DNA from: Asticcacaulis sp.
GTDB lineage: Bacteria > Pseudomonadota > Alphaproteobacteria > Caulobacterales > Caulobacteraceae
DNA: 17,421 nucleotides
Assembly (NCBI RefSeq): GCF_020217185.1
Contig: NZ_JAIWNX010000146.1
Span: forward strand, 1 to 17,421
Direction of reading: 5' to 3'
This document shows, in pieces, positions 7,313 to 14,214 of the stretch. The notes under the pieces were generated by a model. That model did not search any database and had not been told where the DNA came from. It saw only the letters and a list, made by a program, of their open reading frames with translations. Position 1 is the stretch's first letter; each line of letters starts with the position of its first letter. A program made the position numbers and the translations under genes.

Positions 7313-8812
7313 ATGGGGAACGTGCTTAACTCGGTAAAGAAGAATAAGGGCCTGGTGGCGGGCGTGGCCGGTGGCCTGATGCTCGGCGCAGCAGTCGCCG
7401 GTGCGGCGGTGTCCGGTCTGGGCGGCTATGACGGCTCGACCCTGATCAAGACGGCGGCCGTGACCCCGGTGAAGCCGCCGGCGGGCGCGCCCATGTCGTT
7501 TGCCGACATCATCGAGCGGGTATCCCCCGCCGTTGTCTCGATCGAGACCAAGGGCAAGGTGAAGGTGCCGAACGGCCTGATCATCCCCGGCTTCGAGCCG
7601 CCTTCGCAGGACGACGGCGAAGGGGAGGGCAATGAACGCGAAGTGCGCGGCGCCGGTTCGGGCTTCTTCATCACCGCCGACGGCTATGTGGTCACCAACA
7701 ACCACGTCATCGAAGGGGCCGACGAAATCACCGTCGTCCTGACCAACGAACAGAAGCTGACGGCCAAGGTCATCGGCCGCGACCCGGCCACCGATCTGGC
7801 CGTGCTCAAGGTCGAAGGCAAGAACTTCCCCTTTGTGCAGTTTGAAACCGATCAGCGTCCGCGCGTCGGCGACTGGGTGATCGCGGTCGGCAACCCGTTC
7901 GGCCTGTCGGGTACGGCGACGGCGGGGATCGTTTCGGCCTTTGGGCGTCCGGACGGCGCGCAGGGCTATGTCGATTACATGCAGATCGACGCCGCCATCA
8001 ACCGCGGCAATTCCGGCGGCCCGACCTTTGACCTCAACGGGCGCGTCATCGGCGTCAACTCGGCCATCATCACGCCGTCGGGTGGCAATGCCGGCGTTGG
8101 CTTTGCCATTCCCGCCGACACGGCCTCGGCCATTGCGCGCAAGCTGATGGCGGGCGGCAAGGTCGAGCGCGGCTATATCGGCGTGCAGATCCTGCCCGTC
8201 ACCGACGAATATGTCGAAAGCCTGAGCCTGCCGGACAAGGACGGTGCCTACATCGCCGACGTCACAAAGGATGGCCCGGCGGCCAAGGGTGGCGTGCAGG
8301 TCGGCGACATCGTCAAGAAGGTCAATGGCAAGACGGTCAAGCTCAATACCGACCTGACCCGCAACGTGGCCGATGTGCGCCCCGGCGAAAAGGTCGAGAT
8401 CGAGGTGTTCCGTAATGGCAAGATGGTCAAGCTGACCATTGTCGCGGCCCTGCGTCCCGGCGAAGACGAACTGAACAAGGTCCTGAATGGCGGCGGGGCT
8501 ACGACGCCCGAAACCGGCGCGCCGGTGCTGGGCCTCAGCGTCAAGCCGCTCGACCCGACCTCGCGCAAGACCTATGGCATCGAAGCCGATGTCAGCGGTC
8601 TGGTGGTCACGGCGATTGAGCCGACCTCGGATGCGGCCAAGAAGGGCTTGAAGGCTGGTGACGTCATCGTGCGCGCTAACAACCTGCCTGTGGCCAACCG
8701 CGCCGAGTTCGACAAGATCGTCACGGAAATGAAGGCCGCCAACCGGCCCTCGATCCTGCTGCTGGTCAATCGCGGTGGCCGCAATGTCCCGCTGCCGCTG
8801 AGCCTGAAATAA
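7313..8812 (+). CDS. degP: Do/DegP-type periplasmic serine protease-chaperone
   Basis: HtrA/DegP protease that degrades or refolds damaged envelope proteins. The 499-aa product has an N-terminal hydrophobic export segment (about 12-38), a trypsin-like domain with the full triad His131 (TNNHVIEGA), Asp161 (TDLAVLK) and Ser234 (GNSGGP), and two C-terminal PDZ domains (about 285-375 with GYIGVQI, and about 403-495). This protease-PDZ-PDZ order and length are standard for Do proteases. The ATG at 7313 follows AGGACGAAG. It lies right after the cyc operon, an arrangement I recall from rhizobial genomes (cycHJKL-degP), with a two-component kinase nearby. The 224-bp upstream region suggests separate stress-responsive expression. 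An antisense open frame covers the gene but is a GC-rich shadow. Confidence 0.97.
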   Translation: MGNVLNSVKKNKGLVAGVAGGLMLGAAVAGAAVSGLGGYDGSTLIKTAAVTPVKPPAGAPMSFADIIERVSPAVVSIETKGKVKVPNGLIIPGFEPPSQDDGEGEGNEREVRGAGSGFFITADGYVVTNNHVIEGADEITVVLTNEQKLTAKVIGRDPATDLAVLKVEGKNFPFVQFETDQRPRVGDWVIAVGNPFGLSGTATAGIVSAFGRPDGAQGYVDYMQIDAAINRGNSGGPTFDLNGRVIGVNSAIITPSGGNAGVGFAIPADTASAIARKLMAGGKVERGYIGVQILPVTDEYVESLSLPDKDGAYIADVTKDGPAAKGGVQVGDIVKKVNGKTVKLNTDLTRNVADVRPGEKVEIEVFRNGKMVKLTIVAALRPGEDELNKVLNGGGATTPETGAPVLGLSVKPLDPTSRKTYGIEADVSGLVVTAIEPTSDAAKKGLKAGDVIVRANNLPVANRAEFDKIVTEMKAANRPSILLLVNRGGRNVPLPLSLK

Positions 8813-8836
8813 GGGGCTGGCAACGGACTGAATACG

Positions 8837-8992
8837 AAAACCCCGGTGGATACCCAGAGTCATGGCAAATGACTCTGGGTATGCTTTTCGAGACTGTCTC
8901 ATGTCGCGGACACATATTAGACAGTCTCGAGTTTTCAACGGCCGGATGCGCTCAGCATCTTTGGCCGTTGGGGTGAGAGACCGGGGTTTTTT
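8837..8992 (+). ncRNA. Large multi-hairpin structure between convergent genes; terminator or novel structured RNA
   Basis: Outer stem AAAACCCCGGT / ACCGGGGTTTT (8837-8847 and 8980-8990, 11 bp, no mismatch), ending in TTTTTT (8987-8992). Inside are three hairpins in series. The first has a perfect 14-bp stem with a 5-nt loop (8850-8863 and 8869-8882). The second has a perfect 12-bp stem TCGAGACTGTCT / AGACAGTCTCGA (8888-8899 and 8919-8930) with an inner TGTC/GACA. The third pairs CAACGGCC / GGCCGTTG (8936-8943 and 8963-8970) with inner GATGC/GCATC. The 5' end is 24 nt after the degP stop and the T-run touches the stop codon of the convergent globin gene. At minimum it is a two-way terminator, but the folding is far more than a terminator needs. 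Confidence 0.6.
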
Positions 8993-9371
8993 ATGCCTTG
9001 TTCTGCATGTGGAAGGCCAGCCGCTCGACGGGTTCGCGGATCAGGTCGCGTAAGCGCGGATTTGCGATGATCTCGTCCAGGGCGCGATTGAAACACAGTA
9101 GCCATTCGTCGCGCTCCAGCGGGCCGATTTCTGCACCGAAGTGGCGCGAGCGCAGACGCGGATGGCCGTGCTTTTCGACATAGACCGGCGGCCCGCCCAG
9201 ATAGCCTGTCAGGTAGTCGTAGAATTTTGCCTCGCTGCCCGACAGGTCGGCAGGATGGATGGCCCGGCAGCGCGCGGCTTCGGGCAGGGTGTCCATCAGA
9301 TGATAGAAGCGGCGGCACAGAGCTGAGACGCCGTCCGCACCTCCGATGGCATGATATAGGGTGATTTCCAT
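8991..9371 (-). CDS. Group II truncated hemoglobin
   Basis: A 126-aa 2-over-2 globin that binds heme and O2 or NO; group II members (TrHbO type) are linked to oxygen or redox chemistry, oxidative and nitrosative stress. Visible marks are the early LYHAIGG segment, Tyr23 in RRFYHLMD (position B10), the loop YLGGPPVYVEKHGHPRLRSRH with proximal His77 (F8), and Trp90 in ERDEWL (G8), typical of group II. The start ATG at 9371 has no Shine-Dalgarno sequence on its strand. The gene is convergent with degP; its stop overlaps the T-run of the multi-hairpin structure. Upstream of it are two inverted copies of a palindromic repeat and then the GH15 gene on the same strand, 200 bp away, so it probably has its own promoter or reads on from the GH15 gene. 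Confidence 0.93.
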   Translation of the reverse strand: MEITLYHAIGGADGVSALCRRFYHLMDTLPEAARCRAIHPADLSGSEAKFYDYLTGYLGGPPVYVEKHGHPRLRSRHFGAEIGPLERDEWLLCFNRALDEIIANPRLRDLIREPVERLAFHMQNKA

Positions 9372-9410
9372 GCGGAGGTATTAGGGTGCTGCACCATGCG
9401 CGACAATCCC

Positions 9411-9471
9411 CTTTCTCCTCCCTATGCCAAAGGCATGGGGAGGTGGCGCGCCGAAGGCGTGACGGAGGGGG
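9411..9471 (+). repeat. Palindromic repeat, copy in plus orientation
   Basis: Hairpin CCTCCCtATGCC / GGCATgGGGAGG with an AAA loop (9418-9442), followed by TGG, a GGCGCGCC-GAAGGCG segment and GACGGAGGGGG. It is the clearest full-length example of the repeat: first hairpin, TGG linker, variable second hairpin, GGAGGGGG tail. It pairs with the opposite-facing copy at 9512-9546. Confidence 0.75.
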
Positions 9472-9511
9472 ATGACTCAGGCGAATCTAAGAGCATTGTA
9501 ATGCTCAAAAT

Positions 9512-9546
9512 GCCACCTCCCCACGCCGAGGGCGTAGGGAGGAGGA
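9512..9546 (-). repeat. Palindromic repeat, copy in minus orientation
   Basis: Read on the minus strand this is TCCTCCTCCCTACGCC, a CTC loop, then GGCGTGGGGAGGTGGCA, nearly the same as the start of the copy at 9411. The stem sequence differs (ACGCC/GGCGT against ATGCC/GGCAT) but pairing is kept. Between the two copies is a small perfect hairpin GAGCATT-gt-AATGCTC (9491-9506). Together they fill the 200-bp gap between the GH15 gene and the globin gene; no gene is visible there. Confidence 0.75.
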
Positions 9547-9571
9547 ATGGCGATTCAATTTTCGTTCGCCT

Positions 9572-11995
9572 CTACTTCGCGAACGTCTCTGCGGTCAGCG
9601 GGTTGCGGTCCCACACCTGACCATCGGCCAGAGAGCGCAGCAGCTTCACATATTCCGCGTGGGTCCAGGCCAGAGGCGTGGCCGAGTTGGTGCCTTCGCC
9701 CGTTTCGTAGCCTGCGGGCTTGACGCCGACACCGTCCCACACCTGTTCCGGCAGCATCAGGCCTTCATTGGCAAACAGCTCCATACCGCGCACATAGGTG
9801 GCGCGGATGCGCGTTTTGTCCGTGTCCGTCACACCTCCGCTTTTCAGCGCTGCGCGGGCCAGTTCATAATGGCCGCGTTCGCCGGTGAAGAAGGGCCACA
9901 CGCGGCCGCGCTGACCTGGGGTCGAGCCGCCCAGCACGCCGTAATTGGCACCCGTCGTCTCGTCTTCGCCATAGCCGTCATTGCCATAACGGCGGAAGCC
10001 GGGGAAGGCGCCTTCGACGCCCTTGAAACGGAAGGTGTATTTAACGCGCAGGTTCTCCGGCAGGGTCTCGTCATCAAGGAAAGTCAGTGAACGGACGATG
10101 TTGGCGTCATCGGCGCGGCGCACGCCATAGCGCACCAGCTCCAGGAAGCCGCCGTCGAGGATCAGGTCGCCGCGCATGCCTTTGCGGCCATTGCGTTCGT
10201 CCTGCACGCCCGGAGTGTTGGCATCGTCAGAGCGCGACAGGCGCATATAGTAGGTGTCCTTACCGCCCTTGATCGCACCGGTCGTGGTGACCATGCGGGC
10301 TTCGATCTTCGCCGAAATGTCGGCGGCGTGGGCCTTCAGTTGCGCGGCCATATCGGCGTCGCCCGACCGCGCGGCGATGTCAGAGGCGGCGATCAGGCCG
10401 GCGACAATGGCGGCGGTGGTGGAGGGCGAATAGCCTTCCTGTTCTTCCCAGCGCTCCTGCTGCGTATAGGGCGGGGTGATTTTGGCGGTGTTCCAGCCGA
10501 TATGCGTCGTGCCGCCGTCCTTGAGGAATTTCGCCGCGGGTTTGAGCATCGAGGCCCACGAGGCCTTCAGATCGGCGTCGCTCATCAGGCCGCGGTGGTT
10601 GAGGTTCCAGCCGAGCATGATCGGCATGGCCGTCTGATCGAGTTGCACACCTACCCATTCCGGCGTGCCATCGACGTGTGCCTTTTGCAGGAACCAGCCG
10701 CCGTCGCCTTTGTTGCCCGGCGTGTTCGGCCCGACCTGCACCTTCGGCAGATAGTGATAGGCGGCCAGCGGCGTTTGTTTGTCGCCCAACGCCGCCAGCG
10801 CCATCGCCACCTGATAGAAGTCGCGCGGCCACACGGCCTTATAACCGGTCGCCGACTGCTTGGCGAAGACGGTCTCGCCCCACGGATTCGACAGGGAGGC
10901 GATCAGCGCCCCGGCATAGGTGCGGTCTTCCTGCACCTTGAGCATCAGGGCCGAGGCGTAGAGCAGCTTGCCATTATCGGTCGATTGGGCCGTCAGGCGC
11001 GGCAACTCGCTTAAGGAAGCCAGATAGTCTTCCCAGCCGACCGCCTTACCCTGACCGTTATAACGCGCCAGCACGGTAGCATAGCCGGTCTTCAGCGTCG
11101 CGGCGGCTTCGGTATCGGCGGCGGCGACGTCCTTGCCGAAGCCGAGCGCCAGATCGAAGGTGGCCGAGGTGCTCACCGGCTTGAAGGCGGCGACGGCGCG
11201 GATATTGCCTTTTTCGCTGATCTTGGCGTTCAGCGCGCCCAGCTTGCCGTCTTTCAGGAGGCCAACCAGCGCGTCCCTGCCCGTAAAGCCGATGCTGGCG
11301 GCCTCATAGGGCACCGAAGCGCGCAGCGACAGGGCGTGCGGGCCGTCAAAGGCGCGCAGGGCGGTCTTCGAGGCATCGCCCTGATCGTCGCCGGAGGTGT
11401 TGTTGACCGACGGATCGAGCACGACATAGGGTGTCACTGTGCCTTTCAGCGCCTTGACCGTGACGCGCAGCATCAGGGTCTGATGGTCCGGGTCGGTGAA
11501 GACGTCCTTGATGACCACGAAGCGGCCCTGCTTGTCCGTATTGGTCAGGCGATAGGCAGGCGACAGTGGGCGCCCGGCTTTGTCCTTATGCAGATAGTCG
11601 ATGTGCGACACTGTGTCGGCGGCTTCCGTGGCCACCCAGCCGTCGCCGACAAGAACCAGCGACAGGTCGCGGATCTGCGCTTCGTGGATCAGGCCGTACA
11701 TGGTTTCCGACACCACGCCGTTGGCCAGCGAAAACCACACCTTTGACACCGTGCCGGTGGTGGCTTTGTCGCTATATTGCAGGTTCTTATAGGCCTCATA
11801 GGACGACCCGATGCCCTGCTTGGTCGCCGCCGCCCAGGGCGAGGCCTCAGCGGGGCCGTCGGTGGCGTCGGTTGAGACGACTTGATTGGGCGTGTGGGCG
11901 GTATTGCTCGGCGTTTCGCTGACTGGGGCAGCAGCGGCGGCAGCGGCGGCCAGAAGGGCGCACAGGCTTACCGATGCGATGAGGCGCTTGGACAT
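9572..11995 (-). CDS. Exported GH15 glucan 1,4-alpha-glucosidase / glucodextranase-type enzyme
   Basis: An inverting glycoside hydrolase family 15 enzyme that would release glucose from the non-reducing ends of maltodextrin, starch or dextran-type glucans in the periplasm or outside the cell. The 807-aa product starts with a signal peptide (MSKRLIASVSLCALLAAAAAAAA). An N-terminal beta-sandwich domain like that of bacterial glucodextranases follows (to about 320), then the (alpha/alpha)6 barrel with VWPRDFYQVA (about 389-398), the catalytic-acid motif QERWEEQEGYSPST (likely Glu517) and the catalytic-base motif LPEQVWDG (Glu750). I chose the ATG at 11995 over the longer frame (to 12157) because it gives the signal peptide and has AGGGAG just upstream on its strand. 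Exact substrate linkage cannot be told. A palindromic operator candidate lies 120 bp upstream. Confidence 0.94.
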   Translation of the reverse strand: MSKRLIASVSLCALLAAAAAAAAPVSETPSNTAHTPNQVVSTDATDGPAEASPWAAATKQGIGSSYEAYKNLQYSDKATTGTVSKVWFSLANGVVSETMYGLIHEAQIRDLSLVLVGDGWVATEAADTVSHIDYLHKDKAGRPLSPAYRLTNTDKQGRFVVIKDVFTDPDHQTLMLRVTVKALKGTVTPYVVLDPSVNNTSGDDQGDASKTALRAFDGPHALSLRASVPYEAASIGFTGRDALVGLLKDGKLGALNAKISEKGNIRAVAAFKPVSTSATFDLALGFGKDVAAADTEAAATLKTGYATVLARYNGQGKAVGWEDYLASLSELPRLTAQSTDNGKLLYASALMLKVQEDRTYAGALIASLSNPWGETVFAKQSATGYKAVWPRDFYQVAMALAALGDKQTPLAAYHYLPKVQVGPNTPGNKGDGGWFLQKAHVDGTPEWVGVQLDQTAMPIMLGWNLNHRGLMSDADLKASWASMLKPAAKFLKDGGTTHIGWNTAKITPPYTQQERWEEQEGYSPSTTAAIVAGLIAASDIAARSGDADMAAQLKAHAADISAKIEARMVTTTGAIKGGKDTYYMRLSRSDDANTPGVQDERNGRKGMRGDLILDGGFLELVRYGVRRADDANIVRSLTFLDDETLPENLRVKYTFRFKGVEGAFPGFRRYGNDGYGEDETTGANYGVLGGSTPGQRGRVWPFFTGERGHYELARAALKSGGVTDTDKTRIRATYVRGMELFANEGLMLPEQVWDGVGVKPAGYETGEGTNSATPLAWTHAEYVKLLRSLADGQVWDRNPLTAETFAK

Positions 11996-12012
11996 AAGGT
12001 CACTCCCTGAAC

Positions 12013-12058
12013 ACGCACCGTTGGCGGCAGAAGCGGACCTCTGCGGCGGTGCGTTTTT
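12013..12058 (+). terminator. Hairpin plus T-run in the 5' leader of the GH15 gene, plus-strand orientation
   Basis: Stem ACGCACCG / CGGTGCGT (12013-12020 and 12047-12054) with an inner GCAGA / TCTGC stem (12027-12031 and 12040-12044), followed by TTTTT on the plus strand (12054-12058). This is intrinsic-terminator layout facing away from the GH15 gene, although no plus-strand gene ends here. In the GH15 mRNA (minus strand) the same hairpin would sit 18 nt before the start codon, so it could instead shape translation. Confidence 0.45.
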
Positions 12059-12114
12059 ACACTCTTTCCCTATTGGTACAGCGCCGCCGCCCCTGACGAA
12101 ACCCGCCCCCGACG

Positions 12115-12128
12115 TGAATACGTATTCA
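12115..12128. promoter_or_regulatory. Perfect 14-bp palindromic operator candidate upstream of the GH15 gene
   Basis: TGAATACGTATTCA is a perfect palindrome with a central CG, the shape of LacI-family repressor operators that control sugar-use genes. It lies 120 bp upstream of the GH15 start, a fitting place for sugar-responsive control. No LacI-type regulator gene is in the window, so the factor is unknown. Confidence 0.5.
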
Positions 12129-12146
12129 GATCGCAGGCATCTTGTG

Positions 12147-12219
12147 CCTCCCTGCACTTCAGTGCGGGGAGGGGGACCGCACGAGCCAGCTTGCTGGCGA
12201 GATGTGGTGGTGGGAGGAC
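12147..12219 (+). repeat. Palindromic repeat element between the GH15 and DUF2975 genes
   Basis: First hairpin CCTCCCtGCAC-ttca-GTGCgGGGAGG (12147-12172), then a second GCCAGC-tt-GCTGGC (12185-12198) flanked by ACCGCAC and a GTGGTGGTGGGAGGA tail. It has the same two-hairpin plan as the copy at 9411-9471, with different stem sequences that still pair. It explains the middle of the 418-nt gap at 11996-12413. Confidence 0.65.
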
Positions 12220-12325
12220 TTACAGAGTGCCGGCGGGCCGTGCCAGTCAGCCCCTTCTTTTGAATTGCTGTAATCTGTTTCGCGTTGTGCGGCCCCTTTG
12301 AATATCGGGAAAAAAGCCATGCTAA

Positions 12326-12360
12326 TCAAATAATTTAATGTTTATCATTAAATTATTTGA
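12326..12360. promoter_or_regulatory. AT-rich perfect 35-nt palindrome, likely operator of the DUF2975-XRE operon
   Basis: TCAAATAATTTAATG and its exact reverse complement CATTAAATTATTTGA flank TTTAT. The right arm ends in TTGA and continues as TTGACA (12357-12362), a good -35 box; a weak -10 (TATCGA, 12380-12385) follows after 17 bp. A protein bound to the palindrome would cover the -35 box. The small XRE regulator coded two genes on is the natural candidate (inference). In a GC-rich genome this AT-only block stands out sharply. Confidence 0.55.
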
Positions 12361-12390
12361 CATTCCTCGCTATGGGGTTTATCGATAATC
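12357..12390 (+). promoter_or_regulatory. Probable promoter of the DUF2975-XRE operon
   Basis: TTGACA at 12357-12362, 17 bp, TATCGA at 12380-12385; GATAAT at 12384-12389 is an alternative -10 but at 21 bp spacing. The ATG of the first gene is at 12414, with GGGAGGG between, so the positions suit a short leader. The -35 is strong and the -10 weak. Confidence 0.4.
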
Positions 12391-12413
12391 ATGAAATCTA
12401 TCGGGAGGGTCCC

Positions 12414-12887
12414 ATGCCTGCAAAACGCCGCCGTCTGTTCACCGGCACGCTCTGGCTGCTTAAGGCCGCGCTTGTCATCTACGCCATCGGCGCGGTCCTC
12501 AGTTCGATCCGTCTGGGGATGCTGGTCGCGTTTGGGCCTGAACCGTGGCCAAAGGGGACTCAGATCGACGTGTCCGTTGCCGCGCTTGTTATGATCGCGC
12601 TGGCGGTGCCGGTGTTCATGAACCTGCTGGCGGTGGTGCGCTCCGGTCAGGCCGGCACCCCCTTCACGCCGGAAAATGGCACGCGCCTGCGCTGGATCGG
12701 TATATTCCTGACGGCGGGCTATGTGGCGCACCCGATCCTCGTCTTTCTGGCCGATTCCTCACGCGCGCCCGAAGCGCTGATAGCGTCTCTGGCCAAAGGG
12801 CTCCTGCCGGTCCTGCTGTGCTTTGTGGTGGCCCATATTTTCGATATCGGGACCGACCTGCGTGAGGATCTGGAAGGCACGGTATAG
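12414..12887 (+). CDS. DUF2975 family membrane protein
   Basis: A 157-aa inner-membrane protein with four predicted helices (about 10-33, 52-75, 95-115 and 125-145) of the DUF2975 type. Family-like features are the loop GTPFTPENGTRLRWIG between helices 2 and 3 and the ending HIFDIGTDLREDLEGTV. Its biochemical role is unknown; genes of this family typically sit next to a small XRE regulator, as here. I chose the ATG at 12414 because GGGAGGG lies 5 bases upstream; the longer frame from a TTG at 12357 would run through the promoter. The stop is 2 bp before the regulator's ATG, so the two are cotranscribed. Confidence 0.88.
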   Translation: MPAKRRRLFTGTLWLLKAALVIYAIGAVLSSIRLGMLVAFGPEPWPKGTQIDVSVAALVMIALAVPVFMNLLAVVRSGQAGTPFTPENGTRLRWIGIFLTAGYVAHPILVFLADSSRAPEALIASLAKGLLPVLLCFVVAHIFDIGTDLREDLEGTV

Positions 12888-12889
12888 CC

Positions 12890-13105
12890 ATGCCCATTAT
12901 CAGCAAACTGGATGATCTGCTGTATGCGCGTCGCATGACCTTGTCCGAACTGGCTGAGCGCGTGGACATCGCCCTGCCCAATCTGTCCATCCTGAAAACG
13001 GGCAAGGCGCGGGCCATCCGCTTTTCGACGCTTGAGGCCATCTGCCGTGAGCTGGATTGCCAGCCGGGTGACCTGATCGCCTATCAGCGGGACGACAAAA
13101 CCTAA
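12890..13105 (+). CDS. Small XRE/Cro-C1-type transcriptional regulator (YozG-like)
   Basis: A 71-aa single-domain helix-turn-helix protein. The HTH runs from about residue 15 to 60: MTLSELAERVDIALPNLSILKTGKARAIRF, followed by STLEAICRELDCQPGDLI, the usual end of the short YozG-like regulators that accompany DUF2975 proteins. There is no ligand or oligomerisation domain. The ATG follows the DUF2975 stop by 2 bp. It probably regulates its own operon, with the perfect AT-rich palindrome at 12326-12360 as a likely binding site (inference). Confidence 0.93.
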   Translation: MPIISKLDDLLYARRMTLSELAERVDIALPNLSILKTGKARAIRFSTLEAICRELDCQPGDLIAYQRDDKT

Positions 13106-13147
13106 GCGGCGCTGTTTGCGCCTGAAAGAAAAAAAGAGGGGGAGTCC

Positions 13148-14083
13148 ATGCTCAAATCTATCGTTTTCGCTGCCGCACTTGTGGCGGCGGCCGGGTCGGC
13201 CTGCGCCCAGACGACCGTCACCCTGACGCCCGCTGCGGATGACTGGTCCCTGACCGAAGTCAGCGTCGTCAAGAACCTGCCCGGCCCCGCCCTGTGGAAG
13301 GTTATCAAAGGCGATAAGGTCGTCTGGCTGATCGGAGATACACGGATCGGTGCCACAAAAACGTGGGATAGCGCCCGTATAGACCGCATACTTTCGGATG
13401 CCGAAGGGCTCTATCTGCCGCCGGCCCCGAAGTTCAGTCTTCTGGCGCTTTACGCGGTGATGAGCGGCAAGGATTTGCCCGGCAAGCAGACCCTGCGTGA
13501 CGTTTTGCCGCCGGCTGAATATGCCCGCTGGACCCAACTCGCCCGGACGTATGAGATCGACACGCGTGATATTGAAAAGGACCGGCCACTGTGGGCGGGC
13601 GTCCGCTTTCTCGACGCGGTCGGCACGAAGAAGGGGTTTTCATCGCAGGTCATCACGCAGCACCTCACTCAGGTCGCCAAGCGTCACAAGGTGAAGGTCG
13701 CGCGCATTTCGCGGATGGAGACGCGCGCTCTGGTCAAGCAGACCAACGCCATTGACGAGGCCGAAGGTCGCCGGTGCCTGACGGTTATGCTCGACCTGAC
13801 GGAATATATGGTGGCCACAACCGCCGCACAGACCGATGCCTGGGCCTCCGGAGACGTCGAGGCCCTGAAAGCGATCCTGCGGGCTCAGCCGAAGGCCGAT
13901 TGTCACGAGGCGCTGGGGGGGCAGTTACGGGCGCAATGGACAGCGGACACTCTGCGCATGGTCGATACGGCCATGCAGGGCACCCGCCGCAGCGTTCTCC
14001 TTTTGCCCATGCCCATGTTGCTGGATGAGCGGCTTGTGAACGATCTGAGGGCGCAGGGCTATCAGGTCCGCACCCCCGGTTAG
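13148..14083 (+). CDS. Exported TraB/GumN-family protein, degenerate active-site motifs
   Basis: A 311-aa secreted protein with a signal peptide (MLKSIVFAAALVAAAGSACA, cut before QTT) and a strong ribosome-binding site (AGAGGGGGAG, 13135-13144). The start of the mature part (GPALWKVIKGDKVVWLIGD, then TWDSARIDRILSDAEGLYL) and the end (RLVNDLRAQGYQV) match the TraB/PrgY/GumN family, whose Tiki-like members are metal-dependent proteases with two GxxH motifs. Here the first is GDTR, with Arg for His, and the second region reads LLLPMPMLL with no Gly-x-x-His. So the metal site seems lost and the protein is perhaps a pseudoenzyme or binding protein. It is 42 bp after the XRE gene on the same strand and may share its transcript. 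Confidence 0.82.
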   Translation: MLKSIVFAAALVAAAGSACAQTTVTLTPAADDWSLTEVSVVKNLPGPALWKVIKGDKVVWLIGDTRIGATKTWDSARIDRILSDAEGLYLPPAPKFSLLALYAVMSGKDLPGKQTLRDVLPPAEYARWTQLARTYEIDTRDIEKDRPLWAGVRFLDAVGTKKGFSSQVITQHLTQVAKRHKVKVARISRMETRALVKQTNAIDEAEGRRCLTVMLDLTEYMVATTAAQTDAWASGDVEALKAILRAQPKADCHEALGGQLRAQWTADTLRMVDTAMQGTRRSVLLLPMPMLLDERLVNDLRAQGYQVRTPG

Positions 14084-14133
14084 AGTGGAGATTTCTGATG
14101 GGCTCATTCCACTCAAGCCGCCGTTGAGGCGGC
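14083..14133 (+). terminator. Two hairpins just after the TraB-family gene
   Basis: GAGTGGA / TCCACTC (14083-14089 and 14108-14114) and GCCGCC-gttga-GGCGGC (14117-14133) directly follow the stop codon. Neither has a T-run, so they may slow or protect the 3' end rather than terminate on their own; a GC-rich stretch like the other repeats follows. Confidence 0.35.
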
Positions 14134-14214
14134 GGCCAAGGTGGCGGGGCCCGCACCCGGCGAGGGGCTAAACAAAAGAGCGTAACCTTTTAGCACCTGC
14201 CACAACCTGTTTTA

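Noticed and set aside
7298..8938. 546-codon open frame on the minus strand over degP
   Set aside because: It mirrors the degP codons in a GC-rich gene, has low-complexity Arg/Asp/His-rich composition and no family features; degP itself is certain.
8837..8990. Outer 11-bp inverted repeat as the ends of a MITE-like transposable element
   Set aside because: No target-site duplication is visible (ATACG on the left, TTATG on the right) and the 3' end doubles as a terminator; kept as an RNA/terminator structure instead.
8862..9053. 63-codon plus-strand ORF in the degP-globin gap
   Set aside because: It runs through the hairpins and into the antisense of the globin gene, without a ribosome-binding site.
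9411..9546. Two similar repeats with a spacer, CRISPR-like at first glance
   Set aside because: Only two copies, in opposite orientation, with internal hairpins and different stem sequences; no array and no cas genes.
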